From assembly GCA_016185275.1 (NCBI GenBank), contig JACPNX010000023.1, positions 62,001 to 126,000 of the forward strand: a stretch of 64,000 nt of DNA. The letters are read 5' to 3'. Shown piece after piece: positions 38,449 to 47,707 of the stretch. Source of the DNA: Actinomycetota bacterium (lineage in GTDB: Bacteria; Actinomycetota; Acidimicrobiia; Acidimicrobiales; Iamiaceae). Under the pieces are notes generated by a model, which saw only the letters and a program-made list of their open reading frames with translations, was not told the origin of the DNA and did not search any database. Each line of letters opens with the position of its first letter. Positions within the stretch are counted from its first letter, which is position 1. The translations under genes and the position numbers were made by a program.

Positions 38449-40019
38449 CCACCCGGGTCGAGGCGGGGGCCGCCACGCACGTCGGCCGGGTCCGGCAGAA
38501 CAACGAGGACGTCGAGCTGCTCGCCGAGCCGCTCCAGCTCTACGGGGTCGCCGACGGCATGGGCGGCCACCAGGCCGGCGAGGTGGCGGCCGCCATGGCC
38601 GTTGCGATCCTGTCGGACCGGGTCGTCGAGGGCGACCGCGAGTCGCTGCTCGACGCGGTGCGAGCCGCCAACCGGGAGATCTACTCCTCGGCCGGCGAGG
38701 ACGCCGAGCGGCGGGGCATGGGCACCACCATCTGCGCCGTCTGCCTCGTGCAGACCGGCCGCGAGCCTCCCGAGGACGACGAGGTCGCCTGGGTCAACGT
38801 CGGCGACTCGCGCCTGTACCTGTACCGCGACGACGACCTGCTCCAGCTCTCCACCGACCACAGCCTCGTCGAGGACCTCCGCGCCACGGGCCAGCTCACC
38901 GACGAAGAGGCAGCCGTCCACCCGCATCGCAACGTGGTGACCCGGGCCCTGGGCATCGACGCCGACGTCCAGATCGACAGCGGCGCGGTGGTCCCCTTCA
39001 CCGGCGACCGGTTCCTGCTGTGCTCCGACGGCCTCTACGAGGAGCTCTCGTCCGACCAGATGGCCGCCGCGCTGCGCCGCCTGGCCGATCCTGGCGAGGC
39101 GGCCGACGAGCTGGTCCGCCAAGCGGTCGAGCACGGCGGGCGGGACAACGTCACCGTGGTCGTGGTCGACGTGGTGGACGACGGGGGCCGGTCGGCCGCG
39201 GCTTCCGGGCTCGTCGACGCCACCGCCGGTCCACGACGCGACGACGTCGACCGGGACGCCACGAAGGTCGTGGCCGGAGCTCCGCCACGACCCGCCAACG
39301 AGAGCGACGACGCGGCGGCGTCGGGCGCGGCGTCGGCCGCGGCATCGGGTGCCGCTCCAGGCCGGGGCGCATCGGGCGCCGCGCCGGGCCGAGCGCGCGG
39401 GTCGTCGGCGCTCGCCACCGCCACGCGTCCGGCCGCCTCCGCCGCCGACCTCGAGCGCACGACGGGCCGCCTCGGCGATGCCAGGCCGGTGGCCCCCGAT
39501 GACCCCGCGGTCGCGATGTCGCGCCGCGAGCGACGCCGGTTGGAGGAGGCCGACCAGCCGCGTCCGCGCCGCCTGACGTGGCGGGTCGCCGTCTTCGTGC
39601 TCGTCCTCGTCGCAGTCCTGGCCGTGGCCGTGGGGGCCATCGGATGGTTCGCGAAGCGCACCTACTACGTGGCGTTCGCCGGCGCGAACGTCGCCGTCTA
39701 CCAAGGCCAGCCTGGCGGCGTGCTGTTCTTCGACCCGACCGTTGCCGAGCGCACCAAGCTGCAGCGCTCGCAGCTCACGCAGGCCGAGCGCGAAGCGGTC
39801 GCCAAACGGCCCCGGTTCGCGTCGCTGGCCGACGCCCGCGGCTTCACCCAGACCATCGCCCGTGCCGTCGCGGCGCGGGGCGTCAGCAAGGCCGGCGGTC
39901 CGGCGACCACCACCGCCCCCGGGACCATCACTGCGCCGACCACCGCGCCGCCGACCACGCCGTCCACCGGGGCCCCCGCGACGACCACCAGCCCACCGAC
40001 CCCCACCACCCGTCCGTGA
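38445..40019 (+). CDS. pstP: PstP: PP2C-type Ser/Thr protein phosphatase
   Basis: 524 residues, GTG start overlapping the fhaB stop. The PP2C catalytic domain (about 1-240) has metal-ligand motifs VRQNNEDVE, VADGMGGHQAGE, MGTTICAV, NVGDSRLY, LLCSDGLYEEL and GGRDNVTVV. A long disordered Ala/Asp/Arg segment (about 245-375) precedes a membrane helix (VAVFVLVLVAVLAVAVGAIGWF) and an extracytoplasmic tail ending in Thr/Pro repeats. It reverses PknB phosphorylation. Its stop overlaps the rodA start. Confidence 0.93.
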   Translation: MTTRVEAGAATHVGRVRQNNEDVELLAEPLQLYGVADGMGGHQAGEVAAAMAVAILSDRVVEGDRESLLDAVRAANREIYSSAGEDAERRGMGTTICAVCLVQTGREPPEDDEVAWVNVGDSRLYLYRDDDLLQLSTDHSLVEDLRATGQLTDEEAAVHPHRNVVTRALGIDADVQIDSGAVVPFTGDRFLLCSDGLYEELSSDQMAAALRRLADPGEAADELVRQAVEHGGRDNVTVVVVDVVDDGGRSAAASGLVDATAGPRRDDVDRDATKVVAGAPPRPANESDDAAASGAASAAASGAAPGRGASGAAPGRARGSSALATATRPAASAADLERTTGRLGDARPVAPDDPAVAMSRRERRRLEEADQPRPRRLTWRVAVFVLVLVAVLAVAVGAIGWFAKRTYYVAFAGANVAVYQGQPGGVLFFDPTVAERTKLQRSQLTQAEREAVAKRPRFASLADARGFTQTIARAVAARGVSKAGGPATTTAPGTITAPTTAPPTTPSTGAPATTTSPPTPTTRP

Positions 40020-41368
40020 TCGAGCGAGTCCGACGCAACGCCGAGCTGAGCATGGTCGTGCTCGGCGCGCTCGTCGTGGCCGCGGCGTACGTGCTCGCGT
40101 CGCTCGGAGCGACCGCGTCGATCCCCGCCAACATCGGCCCGTTCCTCGTCGTCGTGCTGGGCCTGCTCGTCGCCGCCCACCTGGCGGTGCGCCGCCTCGC
40201 CCCCGGCGCCGACGGGATGCTGCTGCCCCTGGCTGGCCTTCTCAACGGCATCGGCTACGTGTTCATCGCCCGCCTCGACCGTGAGCTGGCCGGGCTGCAG
40301 GCCACGTGGACAGCAATCGGCATCGGCGCGTTCATCCTCACGCTCGTGCTGGTGAGGCGGGCGCGCGACCTCGAGCGCTACCGCTACACCGCGCTCGTCG
40401 CCGGCGTCGTGCTGCTCATGCTCCCGCTGGTTCCCGGCATCGGCCGGGAGGTCAAGGGCGCCCGCATCTGGGTCGGCCTGGGGCCCGTCAACTTCCAGCC
40501 CGGCGAGTTCGCCAAGATCACGCTGGCCATCTTCTTCGCCGCCTACCTGGTCGAGCGCCGTGAGCTGCTGGGAATGGCGACCTGGCCCCGGTTCCGTCCG
40601 GTGCTGCCCGAGCCGAGGCTCCTCGGCCCGGTCGTCATCGCCTGGGGCCTGGCCATCGTCGTGATGACCGCCGAGAAGGACCTCGGGTCGTCTCTGCTCT
40701 TCTTCGCACTGTTCATGGTGCTGCTGTGGGTGGCCACCGAGCGGGCCGTCTACCTCGTCGCCGGCGCCGGGCTGTTCAGCGCCGCAGCCGTCCTCGCATG
40801 GCGCATGTTCGCCCACGTCCAGGACCGGGTCACCAACTGGATCGACCCATGGAAGGACGCCAACGGCAAGGGCTACCAGATCATCCAGGGCTGGTACGCG
40901 ATGGCATGGGGTGGCGTCGGCGGCCGCGGCATCGGCCTCGGCTCGCCGACGCGCATCCCCGAGGCCAAGAACGACTTCATCTTCGCCGCCATCGGCGAGG
41001 AGCTGGGGCTGCTCGGGGCCACCGCGGTGCTGATCGCCTTCCTGCTCATGGTCGGCGCAGGGCTGCGCATCGCGGTCCGGGCCGAGTCGGCGTTCGACAA
41101 GCTGCTCGCCACCGGCCTCACCGCGCTCCTCGCGTTCCAGACGTTCATCATCGTGGCCGGGGTCATCCGGCTCCTCCCGCTGACCGGCGTGACGCTGCCG
41201 TTCGTGTCCTACGGAGGTTCCTCGCTCGTGGCCAACTACGTGCTGCTCGCCCTGCTGCTGCGCATCTCCGACGAGACGTCCCGGCGCGAGCGCGACCGCG
41301 AGCGGCTGCGCAACGAGGCCGCCGCGGCGCTCGACCAGGACCTGCCGCTGGCGGGGTCACCGGCATGA
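40016..41368 (+). CDS. rodA: RodA/FtsW-family SEDS glycosyltransferase
   Basis: 450-residue polytopic membrane protein (about ten hydrophobic spans). SEDS motifs are visible: GARIWVGLGPVNFQPGEFAKI, TAEKDLGSSLLFF, GWYAMAWGGVGGRGIGLGSP, EAKNDFIFAAIGEELGLLGA and LPFVSYGGSSLVANY. It polymerises lipid II glycan strands together with the PBP encoded next. The GTG start at 40016 overlaps the pstP stop, and its own stop overlaps the pbpA ATG. I call it rodA by cluster position. Confidence 0.92.
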   Translation: MIERVRRNAELSMVVLGALVVAAAYVLASLGATASIPANIGPFLVVVLGLLVAAHLAVRRLAPGADGMLLPLAGLLNGIGYVFIARLDRELAGLQATWTAIGIGAFILTLVLVRRARDLERYRYTALVAGVVLLMLPLVPGIGREVKGARIWVGLGPVNFQPGEFAKITLAIFFAAYLVERRELLGMATWPRFRPVLPEPRLLGPVVIAWGLAIVVMTAEKDLGSSLLFFALFMVLLWVATERAVYLVAGAGLFSAAAVLAWRMFAHVQDRVTNWIDPWKDANGKGYQIIQGWYAMAWGGVGGRGIGLGSPTRIPEAKNDFIFAAIGEELGLLGATAVLIAFLLMVGAGLRIAVRAESAFDKLLATGLTALLAFQTFIIVAGVIRLLPLTGVTLPFVSYGGSSLVANYVLLALLLRISDETSRRERDRERLRNEAAAALDQDLPLAGSPA

Positions 41369-42987
41369 ACCGCCAGATCCGGCGCCTCGGCGTGGCCGTG
41401 CTCGTGCTGTTCACCGCCCTGTTCGCGCAGGTCAACTACCTCCAGGTGTTCCACGCCAAGGCCCTCACTGACGACCCCCGCAACACCCGGCGGATCATCC
41501 AGACGTTCAGCCGCCCGCGCGGCACGATCGTGAGCGCCGACGGCACGGTGCTCGCCCGGTCGAAGCCTTCGGGCGACGAGTTCAAGTACCGGCGTGAGTA
41601 CCCGGAGAAGAACCTGTTCGGGTTCGTCACCGGCTACTTCAACTTCAACTTCGGCGCCACCGGGGTCGAGTCGTCGTACAACGAGGAGCTGGCGGGCGAC
41701 GTGCCCGCGCTGCGCCTGTCGAGGCTGCGCGACCTGTTCGTGAACGAGGTCAACGTCGGCAACGTCCGCCTGACGATCCGCAAGGACGTGCAGCAGGTGG
41801 CCGCCGCCGCGCTCGGCGCCAACAAGGGATCGGTCGTCGCTCTCGACCCGAGGACCGGCGCGGTCCTCGCCTTCTGGAGCAACCCGTCGTACGACCCGAA
41901 CCTGCTGTCGAGCAACGACTCGGCGGCCGGCCAGCGCAAGCTGCTGCTCGACAAGTCGCCCGACCACCCGCTCCTGCCGAAGATGTACCGGGAGGTGTTC
42001 CCACCCGGCTCGACGTTCAAGGTGGTGACCAGCTCGGTGGGCCTCCAGACCGGCAAGGTGACTCCGGCCGCGCCCGTCTATCCGCAGGGCACGTCGTTCA
42101 ACATCGACTTCACCAACCGCGACCTCGCCAACTTCGGCGGCGAGCGCTGCGGCGGCGCGCTGTTCGAGATCCTGCGCGTCTCGTGCAACAGCGCGTTCGC
42201 GGCGATGGGCAGCCAGACCATCGGCCCGCCGCTCATGGTGCAGGGCGCCGAGAGCTTCGGGTTCAACTCGAAGCCCCCGATCGACCTCCCGGCCGCCGCC
42301 TCGTCCCGGTTCCCGACGTCCTTCCCCGCCAACCAGGGCAACGGTCCGATCGCGCGGGCGTCCATCGGCCAGGGCGACGTCGTGGCCACACCGCTCCAGA
42401 TGGCCATGGTGGCCGCCGCCGTCGCCAACAAGGGCCAGATGATGGTGCCCCACGTGCTGGACCGGATCACCGACAAGAACGGCAAGGTGATCCGCACCTA
42501 CCAGCCCAAGGTGTGGAAGACGCCGCTGGCACCGCCCAACGCCGAGACCATGCGCCAGGCCATGCTGGGCGTGGCGGCCAGCGGCACGGCCACCCGCTTG
42601 CAGATCCCGGGCTACGAGGTCGGCGGCAAGACCGGAACCGCCCAGATCGGGAGCGACCGCTCGCACGCGTGGATCATCGGCTTCGCCGGCCCCCCCGGCG
42701 ACGCGCGGGTGGCGGTCGCCGTCATCATCGAGAACCAGCCCGGTGCGAGCGAGTTCACCGGCGGCCGCATCGCGGCACCGGTCGGCCAGCAGGTGATGGC
42801 CAAGGTCCTCCAGGACATGGCCGCGGCCGGCCAGCTCGGCACGGGCTCGACGCCTCCCGGCACGACCCCGGGGCAGCCGCCCACCAGCGCGCCGGCGACG
42901 CCACCGCCGACGACGCCGTCGGTCCCGGCCACTTCCCAACCGCCGGCGACCGTGACCACGCCGACCACGCCCACGTCGCGCCCTTGA
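41365..42987 (+). CDS. pbpA: PbpA: class B penicillin-binding protein
   Basis: 540 residues. It has an N-terminal membrane helix (LGVAVLVLFTALFAQVNYL), a dimerisation segment (SRPRGTIVSADGTVLA), and a transpeptidase domain with catalytic PGSTFK (about 214), SCN (about 273) and KTGTAQIG (about 421). A Pro/Thr tail (about 495-540) ends the protein. It crosslinks peptidoglycan in partnership with RodA. The ATG start is coupled to the rodA stop. Confidence 0.93.
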   Translation: MNRQIRRLGVAVLVLFTALFAQVNYLQVFHAKALTDDPRNTRRIIQTFSRPRGTIVSADGTVLARSKPSGDEFKYRREYPEKNLFGFVTGYFNFNFGATGVESSYNEELAGDVPALRLSRLRDLFVNEVNVGNVRLTIRKDVQQVAAAALGANKGSVVALDPRTGAVLAFWSNPSYDPNLLSSNDSAAGQRKLLLDKSPDHPLLPKMYREVFPPGSTFKVVTSSVGLQTGKVTPAAPVYPQGTSFNIDFTNRDLANFGGERCGGALFEILRVSCNSAFAAMGSQTIGPPLMVQGAESFGFNSKPPIDLPAAASSRFPTSFPANQGNGPIARASIGQGDVVATPLQMAMVAAAVANKGQMMVPHVLDRITDKNGKVIRTYQPKVWKTPLAPPNAETMRQAMLGVAASGTATRLQIPGYEVGGKTGTAQIGSDRSHAWIIGFAGPPGDARVAVAVIIENQPGASEFTGGRIAAPVGQQVMAKVLQDMAAAGQLGTGSTPPGTTPGQPPTSAPATPPPTTPSVPATSQPPATVTTPTTPTSRP

Positions 42988-42994
42988 GGCTGCC

Positions 42995-44590
42995 GTGACG
43001 GACGCGAGCCCCCGCACCTTCAACGACCGCTACGAGGTCCAGCGCCGGCTGGCGCGCGGCGGCATGGCCGAGGTGTTCCTGGCGCGCGACCTGCTGCTCA
43101 CCCGGCCGGTCGCCGTGAAGGTCCTCTTCCCCGAGTTCGCCGGCGACCCGGCCTTCGTCGCGCGGTTCCGCCGCGAGGCGCAGGCCGCCGCCAACCTCAA
43201 CCACCCGAACATCGTCGGTGTCTACGACTGGGGCGAGGAGGCAGGCACCTACTACATCGTCATGGAGTACGTCGACGGCAAGAGCCTGTCGGAGATACTC
43301 CGGGCCGAAGGGGTCCCGCCGGCCGACGCCGCGGCCGGGATCGCCGCCGACGTGGCCGCCGCCCTCGGCTTCGCCCACCGCAACGGTGTGGTGCACCGCG
43401 ACGTGAAGCCGGCGAACGTGATGATCACCCGGCACGGCCACGTCAAGGTCGCCGACTTCGGCATCGCGCGGGCCATCGAGGCCAGCGTCGAAGAGAACCT
43501 CACGCAGGCCGGTTCGGTGATGGGCACCGCCACCTACTTCTCGCCGGAGCAGGCCCAGGGCCTTCCCGTCGACCAGCGCAGCGATCTCTACTCGCTCGGC
43601 GTGGTCATGTACGAGATGGCCGCGGGCGAGCCACCGTTCCGCGGTGACAGCCCGGTCGCCATCGCCTACCAGCACGTCCAGGAGCAGCCCCGCGCGCTGC
43701 ACGACGTCGCGCCCCGCACGCCGCCCGATTACGAGGCCATCACCCATCGACTGCTGGCCAAGCGACCCGAGGACCGCTACGCCACCGCGGAGGAGCTGCG
43801 CGCCGACCTGCGCCGGTTCCTCCAGGGCCAGCGCGTGGCGGCTCCGGTCCCGCCGTTGCCGGCGGCGCCGCTGACGGATCCGATGGCCTCGCCCGTGTCC
43901 CCGCCGCAGTACGCGACGGCCGCCACCGGTGCGGTCGCCGCGCCCATGGACGAGCCGCCCCGGCGCACCGCCTGGTTCGTCGCCATCCTCCTCGTCCTGC
44001 TGCTGGTGCTCGCCGGCCTGCTCTACGGCTTCGCCCGCACGATGGGCCTGTTCGACCAGAAGCCGGCACAGGTGCAGGTGCCGAACGTCGTCGGCAAGAG
44101 CCGCCAGGCGGCGATCCTGTTGCTGACGGCGCAGAAGCTGAAGTTCGAGTTCACGCCACGCGCGTCGGACCAGCCCGTCGACCAGGTCCTCGAGCAGCAA
44201 CCGGTCGGTGGCACCGACGTGGACGTGGGCAGCCGGGTGAGCGTGGTGGTCTCCAGCGGGCCCGCACAGGCGGCCACCGCGGTGCTCCCCGATGTCACGG
44301 GGCAGAACGCGGACTCGGCGCGGGCCGCGCTGCTCGCCGCCGGCTTCTCCGACGTGCAGATCCAGGACGAGGCCAACGACACCGTGCCCCTGGGCGACGT
44401 GACCCGCCAGAGCCCGCTCCCGGGCACGTATCCCAAGGCGACCACGATCATCCTGTTCCGCTCGACGGGCCCGGCCACGACGACGACCACCACCACCGCG
44501 CCGACCACCGCGCCGACGACGACGACCGAGCCGCCGACCACCACCGAGCCACCGACCACGACCACCGCGCCGACGACGACTGGTCCCTGA
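42995..44590 (+). CDS. pknB: PknB-type Ser/Thr kinase with two PASTA domains
   Basis: 531 residues. The kinase domain (about 10-275) shows LARGGMAEVFLA, catalytic Lys in VAVKVL, VVHRDVKPANVM, VADFGIARA and the TATYFSPEQA activation segment. A linker and one membrane helix (about 327-350) lead to two PASTA repeats (VQVPNVVGKSRQAAILLL and AVLPDVTGQNADSARAALL), which bind peptidoglycan/lipid II fragments, then a Thr/Pro tail. Mycobacterial PknB has four PASTA units. No pknA gene lies in this cluster, so this kinase may cover both roles. The GTG start is seven bases after pbpA. Confidence 0.92.
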   Translation: MTDASPRTFNDRYEVQRRLARGGMAEVFLARDLLLTRPVAVKVLFPEFAGDPAFVARFRREAQAAANLNHPNIVGVYDWGEEAGTYYIVMEYVDGKSLSEILRAEGVPPADAAAGIAADVAAALGFAHRNGVVHRDVKPANVMITRHGHVKVADFGIARAIEASVEENLTQAGSVMGTATYFSPEQAQGLPVDQRSDLYSLGVVMYEMAAGEPPFRGDSPVAIAYQHVQEQPRALHDVAPRTPPDYEAITHRLLAKRPEDRYATAEELRADLRRFLQGQRVAAPVPPLPAAPLTDPMASPVSPPQYATAATGAVAAPMDEPPRRTAWFVAILLVLLLVLAGLLYGFARTMGLFDQKPAQVQVPNVVGKSRQAAILLLTAQKLKFEFTPRASDQPVDQVLEQQPVGGTDVDVGSRVSVVVSSGPAQAATAVLPDVTGQNADSARAALLAAGFSDVQIQDEANDTVPLGDVTRQSPLPGTYPKATTIILFRSTGPATTTTTTTAPTTAPTTTTEPPTTTEPPTTTTAPTTTGP

Positions 44591-44638
44591 CGCAGCCGGT
44601 CCGGCGGGCGCGGCGGGCGCGAGGCGCCGGCGACCGGT

Positions 44639-45226
44639 TCAGGCTGAGACGGCGGCCAGGCCGAGGAAGTTGCGCAACAGGTCGTGGCCGGCGACCGACA
44701 GGATCGACTCGGGGTGGAACTGCACTCCCTCGAGCGGGAGGTCCCGGTGGCGCAGACCCATGATCTGGCCGTCCTCCGCCGTCGCCGTGACGACGAGCGC
44801 GTCGGGCACCGACCCGGGTTCGACGACGAGAGAGTGGTACCGGGTGGCGACGAGGGGGTTCGGGAGGCCGGCGAAGAGGCCACGGCCGTCGTGGTCGATC
44901 GTGGACGTCTTGCCGTGCATCACGAGTGGGGCACGGACGATGCGACCGCCGAACACCTGGCCGAGACATTGATGGCCGAGGCACACGCCGAGGACCGGTC
45001 GCCGTCCGGCCGACGTGCGGATCACCTCGTTGGACAGCCCCGCGCTCTCGGGGCGGCCCGGACCCGGTGAGACGAGCACGGCGTCGGGACCGAGCGCCTC
45101 GACGTCGTCCAGCGTGAAAGCGTCACAGCGTCGCACCAGCGGCTCGGCTCCGAGCTCGCCGAGGTACTGCACGAGGTTGAAGGTGAACGAGTCGTAGTTG
45201 TCGATCACGAGGACCCGAGGCGACAC
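44639..45226 (-). CDS. Glutamine amidotransferase subunit (TrpG/PabA type)
   Basis: 195-residue class I glutamine amidotransferase that delivers ammonia for anthranilate or aminodeoxychorismate synthesis. Signatures are [31 protein letters not shown], catalytic Cys in [11 protein letters not shown] (about 80) and the His-Glu pair in [11 protein letters not shown] (about 172). The start is GTG 45226, with ATG 45253 as an alternative. A trpG gene sits beside pknB in mycobacteria, so the location is conserved. Sequence alone does not separate TrpG from PabA. Confidence 0.9.
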   Translation of the reverse strand: MSPRVLVIDNYDSFTFNLVQYLGELGAEPLVRRCDAFTLDDVEALGPDAVLVSPGPGRPESAGLSNEVIRTSAGRRPVLGVCLGHQCLGQVFGGRIVRAPLVMHGKTSTIDHDGRGLFAGLPNPLVATRYHSLVVEPGSVPDALVVTATAEDGQIMGLRHRDLPLEGVQFHPESILSVAGHDLLRNFLGLAAVSA

Positions 45227-45335
45227 GCGCGAGACGCTAGCGGCGGCACGCATCCGGTAGCGGCGGCACGCGTCCGGGCCGACCCGCCGCTGGACAACCG
45301 CGGGCGTGCGACGCGGCCGGCGGCGGACGCTGGCG

Positions 45336-45363
45336 TGGACGCCGGGGCGGCATCGCGTATCCT
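45336..45363 (+). promoter_or_regulatory. Putative leaderless promoter of crgA
   Basis: TGGACG (45336-45341), 16 bases, TATCCT (45358-45363), eight bases to ATG 45372. The architecture and -10 match the fhaA promoter. Confidence 0.5.
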
Positions 45364-45371
45364 TCGCCGCC

Positions 45372-45809
45372 ATGGCAGGCAAGCCCGACAAGGGCCCGGG
45401 TTCTGCGCCCAGCGGGCGGGTGTCACCGTCGAAGTCGGCGGCGTCGAAGCCGGCGCCGCTGGAGTCACCGGCGAGCAGGCGAGCCGCGACCAAGGAGGCC
45501 AAGGCGGCCAGGGAGGGCAAGGCCGCACCGTCCGGTGCGGAGATCCGCAAGGCCGCCCGCTCGGGCAACCCGAAGAAGGTGGCGTCGGCCGTCGGCGGCA
45601 GCGCCCGCTACACGCCTCCCGTGCCCCGGGCCGACCGGCCCAGCCCGATCTGGGTCCCGATCCTGATGTTCGGGCTCCTCGGTCTCGGGATGCTGCTCAT
45701 CTTCTTGAACTACATCTCCTGGCCGTTCGGGGATCCGTCGAACGTGCGCCTGATCATCGGTCTGGCGATGATCCTCGCAGGCATCCTGGTGGCCACGCAG
45801 CTGCGCTGA
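45372..45809 (+). CDS. crgA: CrgA-like cell division protein
   Basis: 145 residues. A basic Lys/Ala/Ser-rich cytoplasmic N-terminus (about 1-85) is followed by [37 protein letters not shown] and a second helix ([18 protein letters not shown]). The two-helix arrangement and TPP...P-x-W motif define CrgA, which coordinates FtsZ and septal PBPs in actinobacteria. The N-terminal part is longer than in most orthologues. Confidence 0.88.
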   Translation: MAGKPDKGPGSAPSGRVSPSKSAASKPAPLESPASRRAATKEAKAAREGKAAPSGAEIRKAARSGNPKKVASAVGGSARYTPPVPRADRPSPIWVPILMFGLLGLGMLLIFLNYISWPFGDPSNVRLIIGLAMILAGILVATQLR

Positions 45810-45919
45810 CCCGGACCTCCGGCGTCCGGCCGACGGTTCGAAGCGACGGCCCGGTAGCCGTGGAGTTACATCGGTGTGACACTCCCCAGCCCTGTCCACA
45901 GTCTGTGGGAAACGCCCAC

Positions 45920-46180
45920 CTACCGGTCGTCGACCGGCGTGACGAGGTCCATGTCCTCGAGGCAGTGGCGCGGCGCCTCCGGGTCCTGGTCGGGCGCCAC
46001 GGTCATGCGCACCTCCGTGCCGCACACCGAGCAGCGGTAGGTCAGCTTCACCTTGCGCAGCTCGCCCGCCGGTGGCGGTTCCGGGACGGGCCGGGACAAG
46101 CCACCCAGGAAGGCGAAGCCCATCCGCAGCAGCAGCAGCGCCGCGGCGAGGGCGATCCCGAAGCGCAGCACGGCTCCCAT
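45920..46180 (-). CDS. Small membrane protein with zinc-ribbon-like domain
   Basis: 86 residues: one membrane helix (FGIALAAALLLLRMGFAFLGG), then a small domain with YRCSVCGTEVRMT and RHCLEDM. The C-x2-C...C arrangement resembles FmdB-type zinc ribbons with three cysteines and a nearby His. The function is unknown. It lies between crgA and the thiolase, on the opposite strand to crgA. Confidence 0.65.
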   Translation of the reverse strand: MGAVLRFGIALAAALLLLRMGFAFLGGLSRPVPEPPPAGELRKVKLTYRCSVCGTEVRMTVAPDQDPEAPRHCLEDMDLVTPVDDR

Positions 46181-46361
46181 CGCCGGTCAGCGTAGGGGCG
46201 ACCGGCGAACCCCCGTGCCCGTCCGCGGAGCGGACGCCCAACCCCACCCACGCGGAGCCGAACCGCACCATCCGAGCCGGCGGCCCACCCATGCGGGCCG
46301 GCGGCCGGCCCAGGCGGCGGCCCACCCGCCGGCCACCAACGGCGGGCGACCCGCGCGTCGT

Positions 46362-47552
46362 CTAGCCGAGCCGCTCGATAATGGTGGCGTTCGCCATGCC
46401 GCCGCCCTCGCACATCGTCTGGAGCCCGTAGCGGCCACCGGTCCGCTCGAGCTCGTTCACCAGCGTGGCGAGCAGCTTGGTGCCCGAGCAGCCGAGCGGG
46501 TGGCCGAGGGCGATCGCGCCGCCGTTCACGTTGACGCGGTCCATGTCGGGGTGGTGCTCCTTCTCCCATGCGAGCACCACCGAGGCGAAGGCCTCGTTGA
46601 CCTCGAACAGGTCGATGTCGTCGATGCTCAACCCAGCCTTTTCGAGCGCCTTCTCGGTGGCGGGGATCGGCCCGGTCAGCATCGTGACCGGGTCGACGCC
46701 GGCGAGCGCGAACGTGGTGAACCGGGCCCGCGGGGTGAGCCCGAGCTCGTTGGCCTTCGTCTCGCTCATGATCAGCGCGGCCGACGCACCGTCCGTGATC
46801 TGCGACGAGTTCCCGGCGGTCACCTTGCCGTCGGGCTTGAAGGCGGGCTTCAGCTTCGCCAGCGTCTCGGCGGTCGTGCCCGGGCGGATGCCCTCGTCGG
46901 CCGAGACGATCTCGTCACTCTCGATGAGCTTGCCGGTCTCCTTGTCCAACGGCTTGGCCGCCACGGGCACGATCTCGCGCTCGAACCGGCCCTCCTCGGT
47001 GGCTTGCGCCGCGCGCTGCTGGCTGCGCGCTCCGAAGCCGTCGAGGTCCTCGCGGGACAAGCCCCACTTGTCGGCGATCAGCTCGGCCGAGATGCCCTGG
47101 GGCACGAGACCACCGACGGGCTCGTACCGGGCGACCACCTTCGGCCCGAAGGGGAAGCTGCCCGGCGTGACCGACGCTCCCATGGGCGTCGTGGACATGA
47201 CCTCGACGCCGGCCGCGATGACGACGTCGTAGGCGCCGGCGATCACGCCCTGCGCTGCGAAGTGCGCCGACTGCTGCGACGACCCGCACTGGCGGTCGAC
47301 CGTGGTGGCCGGCACCGATTCCGGCCAGCCGGCGGCGAGCACCGCGTTGCGGCCGATGTTCAGCCCCTGGCTGCCCACCTGCATCACGCAACCCATGATG
47401 ACGTCTTCGACGAGCTGCGGGTCGATGTCGTTGCGCTCGGCAAGGGCGCGCAGCACCTCACCGGCGAGGTCCGCCGGGTGCCATCCGGACAGCTTGCCGA
47501 AGCGCTTGCCTCCCGGGGTGCGTACGGCGTCGACGATCACTGCGGTGGCCAT
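46362..47552 (-). CDS. Thiolase (acetyl-CoA acetyltransferase)
   Basis: 396 residues, ATG at 47552. Thiolase signatures are DRQCGSSQQSAHFAAQGV (nucleophilic Cys near 90), NVNGGAIALGHPLGCSGTKL (His near 352) and CEGGGMANATIIE (second Cys near 382). It condenses or cleaves acyl-CoA in fatty-acid or steroid breakdown. The neighbours do not reveal the pathway. Confidence 0.92.
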   Translation of the reverse strand: MATAVIVDAVRTPGGKRFGKLSGWHPADLAGEVLRALAERNDIDPQLVEDVIMGCVMQVGSQGLNIGRNAVLAAGWPESVPATTVDRQCGSSQQSAHFAAQGVIAGAYDVVIAAGVEVMSTTPMGASVTPGSFPFGPKVVARYEPVGGLVPQGISAELIADKWGLSREDLDGFGARSQQRAAQATEEGRFEREIVPVAAKPLDKETGKLIESDEIVSADEGIRPGTTAETLAKLKPAFKPDGKVTAGNSSQITDGASAALIMSETKANELGLTPRARFTTFALAGVDPVTMLTGPIPATEKALEKAGLSIDDIDLFEVNEAFASVVLAWEKEHHPDMDRVNVNGGAIALGHPLGCSGTKLLATLVNELERTGGRYGLQTMCEGGGMANATIIERLG

Positions 47553-47707
47553 GACGGCTCCTTCCTCGGCGGCCGGCCCCGGGCTCTTCCCCCCCGGCGG
47601 CCCGGCGCTTCTAGACCGACTGGTCAAGAGTCTGGCGGTGGGTGGCGCCGAACCGCAACACCGCCGCCCGGACCCGCACGACGCAGCCTCCCAGGTGCCC
47701 CCCCGAG

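Noticed and set aside
46187..46569. GC-rich open frames between the zinc-ribbon gene and the thiolase
   Set aside because: They overlap the thiolase 3' end out of frame and are Arg/Pro/Gly-biased with no motif.
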